Shown here piece by piece: positions 44,116 through 52,865 of a stretch of DNA of 64,000 nucleotides. Positions within the stretch are counted from its first letter, which is position 1. Each line of letters begins with the position of its first letter. The position numbers and the translations under genes are program-made. Source of the DNA: Halobaculum sp. CBA1158 (GTDB taxonomy: Archaea > Halobacteriota > Halobacteria > Halobacteriales > Haloferacaceae); contig NZ_CP090371.1 in assembly GCF_021431925.1 (NCBI RefSeq), positions 2,480,001 to 2,544,000 of the forward strand, read 5' to 3'. Under the pieces are notes generated by a model, which ran no database searches, was not told where the DNA came from, and saw only the letters and a program-made list of their open reading frames with translations.

Positions 44116-45261
44116 GTGTTCCCGGGCGCGGACGAGTACGACATCGACGTGACGGTCGCGGATGCGGACGTGGAGCGCCTGCTGTCAGTCGGCCCCGAGG
44201 ACGTCTCCGCCGCGTCCGAGTTGACGTTCGCCCGGAACGTGTTCGTCCCGTTGACGACCGCCTGCCGGTACACCTGCACGTACTGCACCTACTACGACGT
44301 GCCCGGCGAGGCGAGCCTCCTGTCGCCCGAGGAGGTACGCGATCGATGTCGCGTCGGCGCGGACGCCGGCTGTACCGAGGCGCTGTTCACGTTCGGCGAC
44401 AAGCCGGACTCGCGCTACACCGCGATCCACGACCAACTCGCCGAGTGGGGATTCGACTCGATCGTCGACTACAACGAGCGCGCCTGCGAGATCGCCCTGG
44501 AGGAGGGCCTGCTCCCGCACTCGAACCCCGGCGACCTCACCGAACCGGAGTTTCGCCGCCTCCGCGACGTGAACGCCTCGATGGGCGTGATGCTGGAGAC
44601 GACCGCGGACGTGGACGCCCACGCCGGGAGCAGGCGGAAGACGCCCGGCCAGCGGCTCGACACGATTCGCGCCGCGGGGGAAGCCCGGGTGCCGTTCACG
44701 ACCGGGATCCTCGTCGGCATCGGCGAGGGGTGGTCGGACAGGGCCGAGTCGCTGCTCGCGATCCGCGACCTGCACGAGCGCTATGGCCACGTGCAGGAGG
44801 TGATCGTCCAGCCGGTGACGCCCAACGAGCGCTCGGACTTCCCGGGGCCCTCGGCGGCGACGATGCGGCGGGTGACGGCGATGGCGCGGGCCGCGTTGCC
44901 GCCGGAGGTGTCGGTGCAGTCGCCGCCGAACCTCGCGCCGGTGAGCGACCTGCTCGACTGTGGCGTCGACGACCTCGGCGGCGTCTCTCCGGTGACGGAC
45001 GACTACATCAACCCGGAGTACGCGTGGCCCGCCCTCGACGAACTCAGCGAGATCGCCGACTCCGGCGGCGTTCCGCTGCACGAACGGCTCCCGACCCACG
45101 ACCGCTTCCTGCCGGAGGAGCACCGGCGCGCCGGATTCGACGGCGACCCCGCTCCGGGAAGCTGGCTCCACGGGCAGATCCCCGCGGCGCTCGCCGACGA
45201 GAGCGTTCACGGGGAGCGCTTCCGCGGCGTCGCCCGTCGCGACGCGCCGCTGTCGGTGTGA
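44116..45261 (+). CDS. cofG: FO synthase subunit 1, CofG (radical SAM)
   Basis: The 381-residue protein has the radical-SAM triad CRYTCTYCTY (Cys50, 54, 57) and CofG motifs FTFGDKPDSRY, ETTADVDAHAGSRRKTPGQR and QPVTPNERSDFPGP. With CofH it joins tyrosine to a flavin precursor to make FO, the deazaflavin of F420. GTG at 44116 lies about 25 nt after a TATA-like CGTTTTTGC, and the frame before it is not haloarchaeal in composition. cofH is not in the window. Confidence 0.94.
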   Translation: MFPGADEYDIDVTVADADVERLLSVGPEDVSAASELTFARNVFVPLTTACRYTCTYCTYYDVPGEASLLSPEEVRDRCRVGADAGCTEALFTFGDKPDSRYTAIHDQLAEWGFDSIVDYNERACEIALEEGLLPHSNPGDLTEPEFRRLRDVNASMGVMLETTADVDAHAGSRRKTPGQRLDTIRAAGEARVPFTTGILVGIGEGWSDRAESLLAIRDLHERYGHVQEVIVQPVTPNERSDFPGPSAATMRRVTAMARAALPPEVSVQSPPNLAPVSDLLDCGVDDLGGVSPVTDDYINPEYAWPALDELSEIADSGGVPLHERLPTHDRFLPEEHRRAGFDGDPAPGSWLHGQIPAALADESVHGERFRGVARRDAPLSV

Positions 45262-45323
45262 CTCGCGTCGGACGCGACGCCAGCAGTTTCTTGCCGCCAA
45301 CCGTCCAACGCGGAGTCGACACA

Positions 45324-46190
45324 ATGGATCCTGTCGCGTTGCAGACGACGATCGGCGGACTGACGGAGACCCTCTCGGGGTACCTGACGAACGTGCTCGG
45401 CTTCGTGGTCGGCTTCGTCCTCACCTACCTGATCGGGAAGCTCGTGCTCGTGCCGCTCGTCCGACGGGTGCTCAAGCGCCGGGGCTTCGACCGCACGGTG
45501 TTGAGCCTCGGGGACAGCGTGCTGGGCGCGCTCGTGGTCGTGCTCGCGATATCGATCGGGTTCATGGCGGCCGGCTTCCCGCGGTTCCTGACCGCGGCGG
45601 CGACGCTGGGCGGCGCGTTCGCGCTGGCGATCGGCTTCGCCGCGCAGGACCTCATCGGTAACTTCGTCGCCGGCGTGTTCATCATCAAGGACAAGCCGTT
45701 CGAGGTGGGCGACTGGATCGAGTGGGACGGCAACGCGGGGCGCGTCGAGGACATCGACCTGCGCGTCTCCCGCGTCCGAACCTTCGACAACGAGCGCATC
45801 ACGGTCCCGAACGGGGATCTCGCGAACAACGCGATCACCAACCCCGTCGCCTACGACACGCTCCGCCAGAAGTTCGTCTTCGGCATCGGCTACGACGACG
45901 ACATCGACCACGCGACCGACTGCGTCATCGAGGAGGCCGAGGCGATCGACGAGATCCTCGACGACCCTGCGCCCTCTGTGCGCGTCACCGAGTTGGGCGA
46001 CTCGGCGGTCGGGCTCCAGAGCCGATTCTGGATCGACGACCCCGACCGCGGCGACTTTGTCCGCGTGCGCTCGGAGTACGTCCAGGCGGTGAAGGAGCGC
46101 TTCGACGAGGAGGGCATCGACATGCCGTACGTCTACCGCCAGCTCACCGGCGAGGTGGAGGTGCTGGAGTCGGTCGCCGACGAGGCGTAG
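45324..46190 (+). CDS. mscS: Mechanosensitive channel of MscS type
   Basis: The 288-residue protein has three membrane helices; the pore helix contains GGAFALAIGFAAQDLIGNFV and is followed by the MscS beta domain FEVGDWIEWDGNAGRVEDID and LRVSRVRTFDNERITVPNGD. It opens under membrane tension to release solutes during hypo-osmotic shock, which matters in salt ponds. ATG at 45324. It stands alone between cofG and the cis-prenyltransferase gene. Confidence 0.93.
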   Translation: MDPVALQTTIGGLTETLSGYLTNVLGFVVGFVLTYLIGKLVLVPLVRRVLKRRGFDRTVLSLGDSVLGALVVVLAISIGFMAAGFPRFLTAAATLGGAFALAIGFAAQDLIGNFVAGVFIIKDKPFEVGDWIEWDGNAGRVEDIDLRVSRVRTFDNERITVPNGDLANNAITNPVAYDTLRQKFVFGIGYDDDIDHATDCVIEEAEAIDEILDDPAPSVRVTELGDSAVGLQSRFWIDDPDRGDFVRVRSEYVQAVKERFDEEGIDMPYVYRQLTGEVEVLESVADEA

Positions 46191-46316
46191 CGACGGACCG
46201 ACGGCTTTGCGGCCGCCGGCGCGGCCTCGGAGGGGTGCGTCGTCGCCGCCCATCGCGTCCCCGCCGGGTGGCACCGCTCGCAAGACACATATCCCGTGAC
46301 GGGTACTGATAGGGTA

Positions 46317-47270
46317 GTGACTCTTCGCGACCGCGTCCGGACGGCCCTCGACAGCGCCTACGAGCGTCTGCTCCGGCGCGAGATCGGCGACGGCCCCGAC
46401 CACGTCGCGATCATCCAGGACGGCAACCGTCGGTACGCGCGCCGAAACGGCGAGGACGCCCCGGACGGGCATCGCGCCGGGGCGGACACGACCGAGCGCG
46501 TGCTCGACTGGTGTGCGGATCTGGGCGTCGAGGAGCTGACGCTGTACGCCTTCTCGACGGAGAACTTCGACCGTCCCGACGAGGAACTGAAGCCGCTGTT
46601 CGACCTCCTCGAGGACAAACTCCGCGAGTTCGCCGACGCCGACCGCGTCCACGAGCAGGGCGTGTGTATCCGCGCGCTCGGCGAGGTCGACCGCCTCCCC
46701 GAGCGCGTCCGCGACGCGGTCGCGTACGCGGAGGACCGCACCGCCGAGTACGACGCGTTCACCCTCAACATCGCGCTTGCGTACGGCGGGCGCAACGAAC
46801 TGCTCGGGGCGGTCCGGGAAGTCGCCAGCGACGTGGCCGACGGCGACCTCGCGGCCGACGAGGTGGGGGTCGCGGAGGTGGAGTCCAGGCTCTACCGCCG
46901 CCCCGTCCGCGACGTGGACCTCATCATCAGGACGGGGGGCGACGAGCGCACCTCGAACTTCCTCCCGTGGCACGCCAACGGCAACGAGGCGGCGGCGTAC
47001 TTCTGTTCGCCCTACTGGCCGGAGTTCTCGAAGGTCGACTTCCTGCGGTCGATCCGAACCTACGAGGCCCGCGAGGAGTCGTGGCGTCGCGCCCGCGCGA
47101 GGCGGGCGGCGGCGCTGGTGCGCGCGCTGGCGGAGGTCGAGTTAGACGAGGCGCGGGCGGTCGCCGCGCGGTTGCGCGAGCGACTGCCCGGCGACGCCGA
47201 CGCGGTCGACGAGGCGCTGGAGGTCGAGGCGGCGGGGGGCGGGGAGACCGCGGGCGAGACGGCCGACTGA
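46317..47270 (+). CDS. uppS: cis-prenyltransferase (UppS family), catalytic-type
   Basis: The 317-residue protein carries the complete catalytic start HVAIIQDGNRRYARRNG (Asp35), GHRAGADTTERVLDWCADLG, TLYAFSTENFDRPDEE, and the C-terminal IIRTGGDERTSNFLPWHANG. It adds isopentenyl units in Z configuration to make the polyprenyl diphosphate used for glycan carriers. The last 40 residues are an extra Ala/Glu-rich tail. GTG at 46317 fits an ACATATC box about 28 nt upstream; GTG at 46296 would add seven residues. Convergent with a paralogue at 47302. Confidence 0.92.
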   Translation: MTLRDRVRTALDSAYERLLRREIGDGPDHVAIIQDGNRRYARRNGEDAPDGHRAGADTTERVLDWCADLGVEELTLYAFSTENFDRPDEELKPLFDLLEDKLREFADADRVHEQGVCIRALGEVDRLPERVRDAVAYAEDRTAEYDAFTLNIALAYGGRNELLGAVREVASDVADGDLAADEVGVAEVESRLYRRPVRDVDLIIRTGGDERTSNFLPWHANGNEAAAYFCSPYWPEFSKVDFLRSIRTYEAREESWRRARARRAAALVRALAEVELDEARAVAARLRERLPGDADAVDEALEVEAAGGGETAGETAD

Positions 47271-47301
47271 GTCGCTCGCGGTGGGACCCGACGGCGACCG
47301 C

Positions 47302-47910
47302 TCACCGTCCGAACCGCCGCTGGCGGTTCTGGTAGTCCAACACCGCCCGGAGGTAGTCGCGCTTGCGGAAGTCGCGCCAGTTCACGTCCGTGAAGTACAG
47401 CTCCGAGTAGACGGACTGCCAGATGAGGAAATCCGAGAGGCGCTCCGCGCCGGTCTTGATCACGAGGTCCGGCTCCTCGGGGAATATCAGCCGCTCCTCG
47501 ATGTCCGCCTCCGCGATGTCGTCGGGATCGAGGTCGCCGGCGTCGACCGCCGCGGCGACCTCGCGGACCGCCCGGGCGAACTCCCGCTTGCCGCCGAGGC
47601 CGATGTTCACCCGGACGGGCGCGTCGGCCGGTTCGGTGTCGTCGGGCGTGCGCACAGCGATCCGTCGGGGAGCGTCGACGTCCGCGAGTTCGCGCGCGAG
47701 CGTGTCGACGACCGCCTCGTCGAGCACGGAGACGGAGACCGTGACGCGGTCGGCCCCGAACTCGAACGCCCACCCGAGAAACGACTCCAGCGTGCCGTAT
47801 GCGCCCTGCTCGAGCAGGTCGCGCTCGGCGATGACGAGCGCGACGTGTTCTGGCGCGTCGCCCTCGTTCAGCCGGTGGCGAACGCCGAGGTACGCGTCGT
47901 ACAGTCCCAC
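47302..47910 (-). CDS. cis-prenyltransferase paralogue lacking the catalytic Asp motif
   Basis: The 202-residue protein is clearly UppS-related at its C-terminal half: IGLGGKREFARAVREVAAAV and LVIKTGAERLSDFLIWQSVY, ending ELYFTDVNWRDFRKRDYLRA, with the second Arg and the Mg-binding Glu kept. The N-terminal DGNRR motif is replaced by HVALVIAERDLLEQG, and the FSTEN segment is gone. Such proteins are likely non-catalytic partners, like eukaryotic NgBR/Nus1 for DHDDS. GTG at 47910 has a TATA-like GCTTTGACC about 28 nt upstream. Its stop codon lies 31 nt from that of uppS. Confidence 0.85.
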   Translation of the reverse strand: MGLYDAYLGVRHRLNEGDAPEHVALVIAERDLLEQGAYGTLESFLGWAFEFGADRVTVSVSVLDEAVVDTLARELADVDAPRRIAVRTPDDTEPADAPVRVNIGLGGKREFARAVREVAAAVDAGDLDPDDIAEADIEERLIFPEEPDLVIKTGAERLSDFLIWQSVYSELYFTDVNWRDFRKRDYLRAVLDYQNRQRRFGR

Positions 47911-48020
47911 GTGTCGAGGCGGTGTGCGGTCGCGGGTCAAAGCGTTACCGTTCGCGGGCCGCGCCGGCGACGCCCGGCCGTCCCGGGACCGTTAAGTGCT
48001 CGTCGGCGATACCGTCGGCC

Positions 48021-49496
48021 GTGAGACACCGACTGCGGCGCGCGGGGGGATTCGCCGTCGTCGCCTCCGCGGTCCTGGCCGCGCCGGCGTTGGGCCCGGC
48101 GGCGGCCGCGCCGTTCGCCGCGGTCGCCGTCCTCGCGGCGTTCGTCGTCGAGGAGGGACGCCTGTTCGAACTGTTCGCCCGTCCCGGCGACTACGAGGAC
48201 CGCCGGCTCAACGGGCTGGCGGGCTTCGCGCTGGCCGCGACCGCCCTCGGCGTGTTGACGGCGCTCCCGCAGTCACCGATGCCGACGACGGTGTACGCCG
48301 CGGCCGTCGTCTCGGTGGCGTACGGCGTCCTCGGTCGGGAGTTCGTCCGCGAGTCGACGGGCGACGAGTTCGCGATGACGACGGCGTTCGCGCTCGCGGC
48401 GTTCCTCGCGGCCGTCGTCGGGCAGGTCGCGGTCGCGGTCGCCGCCGAGTCGTTCGCGCTCGCGACGCTGCCCACGTTCGTCGTCCTCGCGGCGACGGCC
48501 GCCCTCGTGGCCGCGCTGCTTCGCTCGGTGCTGTTCCCCCGCGACGACCCCATCGTGATAGTGTCGGTGGGGTTCCTGTTGTGGGTGCTGTCGGCGCTCT
48601 CGGAGGCCGGCGGCGTCGCCACGTCGCCGTCGGTCGTCGCCGTCGGCCTCGCCGTCTCGGTCGGCCTCGGCGTCGTCTCGTACGTCCTCGAGACCGCCTC
48701 CGTCTCTGGGATGCTCACCGGTGTCCTCCTGGGATTCACAGCGGTCGTCCTCGGCGGCTACGGCTGGTTCGCCGTGCTCATCTCGTTTTTCGCCGTCGGC
48801 GGTCTCGCCGCCAAGTTCCGGTTCGAGGAGAAGGACGACCGCGGCGTCGCCGAGGGCAACGACGGCGCGCGCGCCGCGGGCAACGTCCTCGGCAACGCCG
48901 GCGTCGCCTTAGTCGCCGTGGCCGGCTTCGCGGTCGCCCGGGCGGTCGTCCCCGACTCGGCCGTCCCGACGCTGTTCGCGTTCGCGTTCGCCGGATCCGT
49001 CGCGACGGCGATGGCCGACACGCTCTCCTCGGAGTTCGGCGGGCTGTTCGACACGCCGCGGCTCGTCACGACCCTCCGACCGGTCGAGCCCGGTACCGAC
49101 GGCGCGATCACCTGGCAGGGCGAACTCGCGGGCGTCGCCGGCGCGGGGCTCGTCGCCGCAATCGCGGCGCTCGTGATGCCGCTCGGGACGAGGGTCGGGG
49201 TCGCCGGCGTCGCCGGCGGGTCGGCCTCCGTCGCGGTCGCACCGGTCGCGGGCGCGGTCGTCGCCGCCGGCGTCGTCGGCATGACCGTCGACAGCCTCCT
49301 CGGGGCGACCGTCGAGGGCGACCGGCTCGGGAACCAGGCGGTGAACACGCTCGCGACGCTGTCGGGCGCGCTGTCGGGCGTCGCCCTCGCGGTCGCCGTC
49401 GGCGCGGCGTCGGTGCCCGCGGCGTCGACGCTCGCGGCCGCTTTCGACGCCGCGGCGCTGGCCGTCGGCGTCGCCGCGGCGCTCCCCGTGTCGTGA
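48021..49496 (+). CDS. DUF92 integral membrane protein (VTE6-like candidate polyprenyl-phosphate kinase)
   Basis: The 491-residue protein has at least ten hydrophobic helices. The second half shows the DUF92 features GGLAAKFRFEEKDDRGVAEG, RAAGNVLGNAG, ATAMADTLSSEFGGLF and VVGMTVDSLLGATVEGDRLG. Plant VTE6, a DUF92 member, phosphorylates phytyl phosphate, so an isoprenyl-phosphate kinase role is plausible. GTG at 48021 follows a GTTAAG box by about 28 nt. It is divergent from the UppS paralogue and overlaps the next gene (GTGA). Confidence 0.8.
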   Translation: MRHRLRRAGGFAVVASAVLAAPALGPAAAAPFAAVAVLAAFVVEEGRLFELFARPGDYEDRRLNGLAGFALAATALGVLTALPQSPMPTTVYAAAVVSVAYGVLGREFVRESTGDEFAMTTAFALAAFLAAVVGQVAVAVAAESFALATLPTFVVLAATAALVAALLRSVLFPRDDPIVIVSVGFLLWVLSALSEAGGVATSPSVVAVGLAVSVGLGVVSYVLETASVSGMLTGVLLGFTAVVLGGYGWFAVLISFFAVGGLAAKFRFEEKDDRGVAEGNDGARAAGNVLGNAGVALVAVAGFAVARAVVPDSAVPTLFAFAFAGSVATAMADTLSSEFGGLFDTPRLVTTLRPVEPGTDGAITWQGELAGVAGAGLVAAIAALVMPLGTRVGVAGVAGGSASVAVAPVAGAVVAAGVVGMTVDSLLGATVEGDRLGNQAVNTLATLSGALSGVALAVAVGAASVPAASTLAAAFDAAALAVGVAAALPVS

Positions 49497-49927
49497 CGAT
49501 CCGCCCCGGTCGCCCGGCCGACGAGCCCGCCCTCCGCGCGCTTCAAGCGCACCTCCGCGAGCCGAGCCCGTCGCTGTTGACTCACGGGCTCGCGACCGGG
49601 CGCGTGCTCGTCGACCGCGTTCCGGCCGAGGGCGGCGACGCTCGAGACGCCGACGGGGTCCCCGTCGGCTACGTGCTCCCGGTGGACGGCGACGGAATTC
49701 ACGTTGCGGAGCTGGTCGTCCACCCCGAACACCGACGGGAGGGTCGCGCGACGCGCCTGCTCTCGCGCGTGCTCGCGAGGACACAAGAGCGGGTCACGCT
49801 GCTGGTCGCCGCCGACAACGACGCCGCGCGGGCGCTGTACGACGACCTGGGGTTCCGACCGGTCGAGCGCCGCCCCCGCTTCTACGACGACGGGACGGAC
49901 GCGATCCTGCTGGCGAACGATCCGTGA
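49493..49927 (+). CDS. GNAT-family N-acetyltransferase
   Basis: The 144-residue protein has the acetyl-CoA motif ELVVHPEHRREGRATRLLSR and a late DNDAARALYDDLGFRPVERR, typical of GNAT enzymes. The acceptor is unknown. GTG at 49493 overlaps the DUF92 stop (GTGA), so the two are coupled. Confidence 0.88.
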   Translation: MTIRPGRPADEPALRALQAHLREPSPSLLTHGLATGRVLVDRVPAEGGDARDADGVPVGYVLPVDGDGIHVAELVVHPEHRREGRATRLLSRVLARTQERVTLLVAADNDAARALYDDLGFRPVERRPRFYDDGTDAILLANDP

Positions 49928-50033
49928 GTACGGTCGCGAACGAACACGGCTCGAACGGCTCGAACGACTCGGACGGTGCAGACGGCCCGGACGGCCGTCC
50001 AGTCACGCGCGGCTCGAGGCTCGCCGTGGCGAC

Positions 50034-50720
50034 TCACTCGGGCCGCGCCGCGTAGTAGCGGTACGCCGGTCCGGCGAGCAGGAGGAGGCCGGCGAGGCCC
50101 GCCGTCGCGACCAGTCGTGGATCGAACGCCTCCGAGAGTCCGTCGGTCGCGATCCGACCGGCGGACGCGCCCGCGACCGTGCCGGCAACGGCCCACGGAA
50201 GCTCGCCGATGGCGCTCCCGAGCACGAACGGCACGGTCTTGACGCCCGCGAGGCCGGCCCCGACCGAGACGGCGTCCGACGGGATGGGGAGCAGTCGCGA
50301 GGCGGCGACCGAGCGCGTCCCGCCGGCGACGGAGACGGCGCGCTCGCCCGCGCCGACCAGTCGGTCAACGGCCGCCCCGGCCCGTCCGCCGCCGCCGACG
50401 ATCCCCCCGCCGCCGTCGATCCGGCCCCGGCGCGCGAACAGGAACGGCGGGACGGAGGTGAGCACCATGAGCCCGAGCGACAGCGGGGCCGCCGCGAGAC
50501 CGAACCCGTATCCCGCCAGGACGGCCACGAGCGTCACCGGCCACGCCAGTATCGGTCGCACGATCGCGAGTCCGATCAGCACCGCGAGTAGGCGAACGGG
50601 ATCGGCGACGATCCACGACACGCGGTCGAGTACCGCCGCCGGCGACGTGAGGACGGCCGCGAGGAGGACGCCGGCGGCGATCGCGCCGCCCGCGAGCACG
50701 CGACGATTCACGGTCGTCAT
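50034..50720 (-). CDS. VTT/DedA (TVP38/TMEM64-like) membrane protein
   Basis: The 228-residue protein has about five membrane segments. The diagnostic region is SRLLPIPSDAVSVGAGLAGV followed by KTVPFVLGSAIGELPWAVAG, the VTT (SNARE-associated Golgi/DedA) motif with its conserved Arg, Pro and Gly. DedA relatives have been linked to flipping of undecaprenyl phosphate across the membrane. ATG at 50720 is chosen; the longer frame to 50840 is basic. Convergent with the GNAT gene, close to the cis-prenyltransferases. Confidence 0.78.
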   Translation of the reverse strand: MTTVNRRVLAGGAIAAGVLLAAVLTSPAAVLDRVSWIVADPVRLLAVLIGLAIVRPILAWPVTLVAVLAGYGFGLAAAPLSLGLMVLTSVPPFLFARRGRIDGGGGIVGGGGRAGAAVDRLVGAGERAVSVAGGTRSVAASRLLPIPSDAVSVGAGLAGVKTVPFVLGSAIGELPWAVAGTVAGASAGRIATDGLSEAFDPRLVATAGLAGLLLLAGPAYRYYAARPE

Positions 50721-50833
50721 CGGTCGCTCGGGGGAATAAGGGGTACGATCCCAGCGCGATCGACCGTCGCCGCGGCCGTCGGACCGGGCCGTCCCGGAAA
50801 CGGTAAAGCCCGCCGCCGGCAACGCACGACGAC

Positions 50834-51238
50834 GTGCCACCGGAAGACGACCGGGCGAGGGATCGTGGCGAGGCCCGGAGCCGATCCGAGACGGTCGAGC
50901 TGGCGGTCGACCTGCTGGATCACCTGGCGGACGACGAGCTTCCGCTGCCGGAGCTGCTCGACCGGCTGGAGACGGTGACGACCAGCCCGGCCGTCACCCG
51001 GGAGGCGCTGGAGGAGGCCGAACGCCGGGGGGTCATCGAGCGCGAGGATGCCGTCGTCCGCGTTCACGGCTCCGGGACGGTCCGACTCGACTCGCGAGTG
51101 ATCCGCCGGGAGGGCGACTTCTCGTGTCGCCGGTGCGGCGCTGGGATCACGACGGGCCACTTCCTCCGGCTCGACGCCGGCGAACTCGGGCCGTTCGGCT
51201 CCTCGTGCATCCGGAAGGTGACCGGTCGAGAGGAGTAG
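50834..51238 (+). CDS. Winged-helix plus zinc-finger haloarchaeal protein (DUF5830-like)
   Basis: The 134-residue protein has a helical DNA-binding-like region (VDLLDHLADDELPLPELLDR and REALEEAERRGVIEREDAVV). A C-terminal zinc-finger-like segment follows, with FSCRRCGAGITTGHF, then GSSCIRKVTG. I associate this with the haloarchaeal DUF5830 group; function unknown. GTG at 50834 is preceded by a GGTAAAGCC box about 30 nt upstream. Confidence 0.7.
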   Translation: MPPEDDRARDRGEARSRSETVELAVDLLDHLADDELPLPELLDRLETVTTSPAVTREALEEAERRGVIEREDAVVRVHGSGTVRLDSRVIRREGDFSCRRCGAGITTGHFLRLDAGELGPFGSSCIRKVTGREE

Positions 51239-51281
51239 CGAGGGAGACGGTCGTACCGCGGTGCCGAGGCGTCGCGCCGTC

Positions 51282-52373
51282 TCAGCGACCGCGACGGAGC
51301 TCCTCGATGAGCTGTTCGATCAGCTCGGTGTGGCGCTCCAACTGCTCGGCCTGTCGCTCGACGGTCTCGCGAAGCAGCGCGACCTCCTCGGCGACGTCGT
51401 CGGTCGGCTCGGCCGGCTCGAAGCCGGTGTCGCCGAAGCTGTCCCCCTCGGTCGCCGCGTCGCCGCCGCGGTCGGTCGCGGCGTCGGGGTCCGGCCGAAC
51501 CTCCGTCGCCGCCGCCGTGCCGCCTGCGTCACCCACGGCGTCGCCGCCCGCGTCGCCGCCGGCGGAGGCGGTGGCCGCGGGAGAGTCGTCGGCCCGTTCC
51601 CCGTCTCGGGCCGACGGATCCTCGACACGGTCGCCGGCGGCGTCGACCTCCGCGGGCTCGGCCGAGAGGGGGTCGGGACCGCTCCCGAAGTCGGTGCGGT
51701 CGACCGACTCGTCTGCCTCGTCGTCGCCCTCGGCGGCGGCCGCGAGCGCGCGGAACTCCTCCAGGCTGTCCACGTCATAGTGGGTCACCAGCGCGTCGGT
51801 CAGCGTCTCGCGAACGTCGCGAGCGCGATCGCTGGGGGCCTTGAACCGCTCTTGGCGGCCGTTCGCCGTCAGGACGACCGAGGTGGCGACGCTCCCCTCC
51901 TCGAAGTCGAGGTCGGTCACGTCGTCGTAGTGGAACTCCTCGTAGTCGGCGTCCCAGACGGCCGCGCCGACGTGCTTCACGAGGCGCGCGGAGGTGACGA
52001 CGAGGGTGAGCTCCGAGAAGCGGAAGGTCCGCTCGACTGTCTCGCCCGGCTCTGTGATCCCGGCCGCCGAGAGGACGCCCGCGAGCACGGGGTGGAGCAC
52101 GTCGTCGAGTTTCCCCCGCGGGACCGAGAACGACCGGTCGCCGTCGAGGCCGTACTCGAGGCTGAACGTCGCCTTCCTGCGCGACTCGGAGACGGCGACG
52201 CGCTCGGCGTCGTGCGGGTACTCCTCGACGGATTCGTCCGAGAGCAGCCCCTCGGCGCGGTAGACGAGGGTGCGGGTCGGGGTGACGAACAGTTCGTCGT
52301 CACCGCCGAGGTGGACGCGGGCGACCGGGCTCTCGTCGCCCAACTCCCCCTGGACCAGTTCCGGCAGAGTCAT
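51282..52373 (-). CDS. Haloarchaeal protein with two PH-like domains and coiled-coil tail
   Basis: The 363-residue protein has two related beta-rich units, LFVTPTRTLVYRAEGLLSDE with RRKATFSLEYGLDGDRSFSV and LTLVVTSARLVKHVGAAVWD with YDDVTDLDFEEGSVATSVVL. These look like bacterial-type PH domains. A low-complexity Asp/Ala/Gly stretch follows (230-320), then a short coiled coil with regular Leu spacing, EEVALLRETVERQAEQLERH. No enzyme motif; possibly a membrane-associated or scaffolding protein. GGTTTAAGCC about 25-30 nt before the ATG is a good TATA box. Confidence 0.65.
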   Translation of the reverse strand: MTLPELVQGELGDESPVARVHLGGDDELFVTPTRTLVYRAEGLLSDESVEEYPHDAERVAVSESRRKATFSLEYGLDGDRSFSVPRGKLDDVLHPVLAGVLSAAGITEPGETVERTFRFSELTLVVTSARLVKHVGAAVWDADYEEFHYDDVTDLDFEEGSVATSVVLTANGRQERFKAPSDRARDVRETLTDALVTHYDVDSLEEFRALAAAAEGDDEADESVDRTDFGSGPDPLSAEPAEVDAAGDRVEDPSARDGERADDSPAATASAGGDAGGDAVGDAGGTAAATEVRPDPDAATDRGGDAATEGDSFGDTGFEPAEPTDDVAEEVALLRETVERQAEQLERHTELIEQLIEELRRGR

Positions 52374-52657
52374 ACCTCCGTTTCGCCCGCCGCATGGCTT
52401 AAACCCGGCGGGTACGCCGGTCACGCCCGCGATACTCCGGCGGTCTCACGACATCAGTAATATCGGCGCTGTCGCCGTCACGTCGCTGTCACCGTCGCAG
52501 TCCCGTCGCTGTCGTCGTCGACCCCGGCGGGACCTGTCAGGATCGCCATCGGCGTTCGGTGGTCTTCGTCGTCGGCCTCGCCGTCGGTGTGTCCCGGCGT
52601 GTCGAACCCGTTCGGGATGGGAAGGTTCAAGAGTGCGACCACCCGACGTGGACGTGA

Positions 52658-52806
52658 GCCGGGGTGGCTTAGCTGGACATAGCGCCGCACTCATAGGGTT
52701 TCGAGATTCGGTGCGGAACGCCTTGGAAGCCTCCGCCCCAACGGGGCCCGCCGAGCCTCGTACCTGGGTCATGCGGAGATCGTGGGTTCGGAGCCCACCC
52801 CCGGCA
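52658..52806 (+). tRNA. Elongator tRNA-Met(CAT) with intron
   Basis: Acceptor arms GCCGGGG and CCCCGGC pair fully, with discriminator A at 52806. The anticodon stem CCGCA/TGCGG encloses loop CTCATAA after splicing, giving anticodon CAT. The T arm is GTGGG-TTCGGAG-CCCAC. Exons are 52658-52695 and 52771-52806. A 75-nt intron at the canonical 37/38 site is known for this tRNA in haloarchaea. CCA is not encoded. Confidence 0.95.
52696..52770 (+). other. tRNA-Met intron (75 nt)
   Basis: The intron interrupts the anticodon loop between positions 37 and 38. The two junctions lie in a bulge-helix-bulge context near CATAGGG and GGGTCATG, the substrate of archaeal splicing endonuclease. No box C/D guide was recognised in it. 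Confidence 0.88.
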
Positions 52807-52865
52807 CTAGCTTTCGACTGATGAACTCGTTTCGGCTACCGACGGGTCTCCTCCTACGTCCACAT

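Noticed and set aside
52478-52690. Minus-strand frame of 70 codons with an acidic tail before tRNA-Met
   Set aside because: The end looks haloarchaeal, but the start runs into the tRNA and there is no clear promoter or motif; not strong enough to list.
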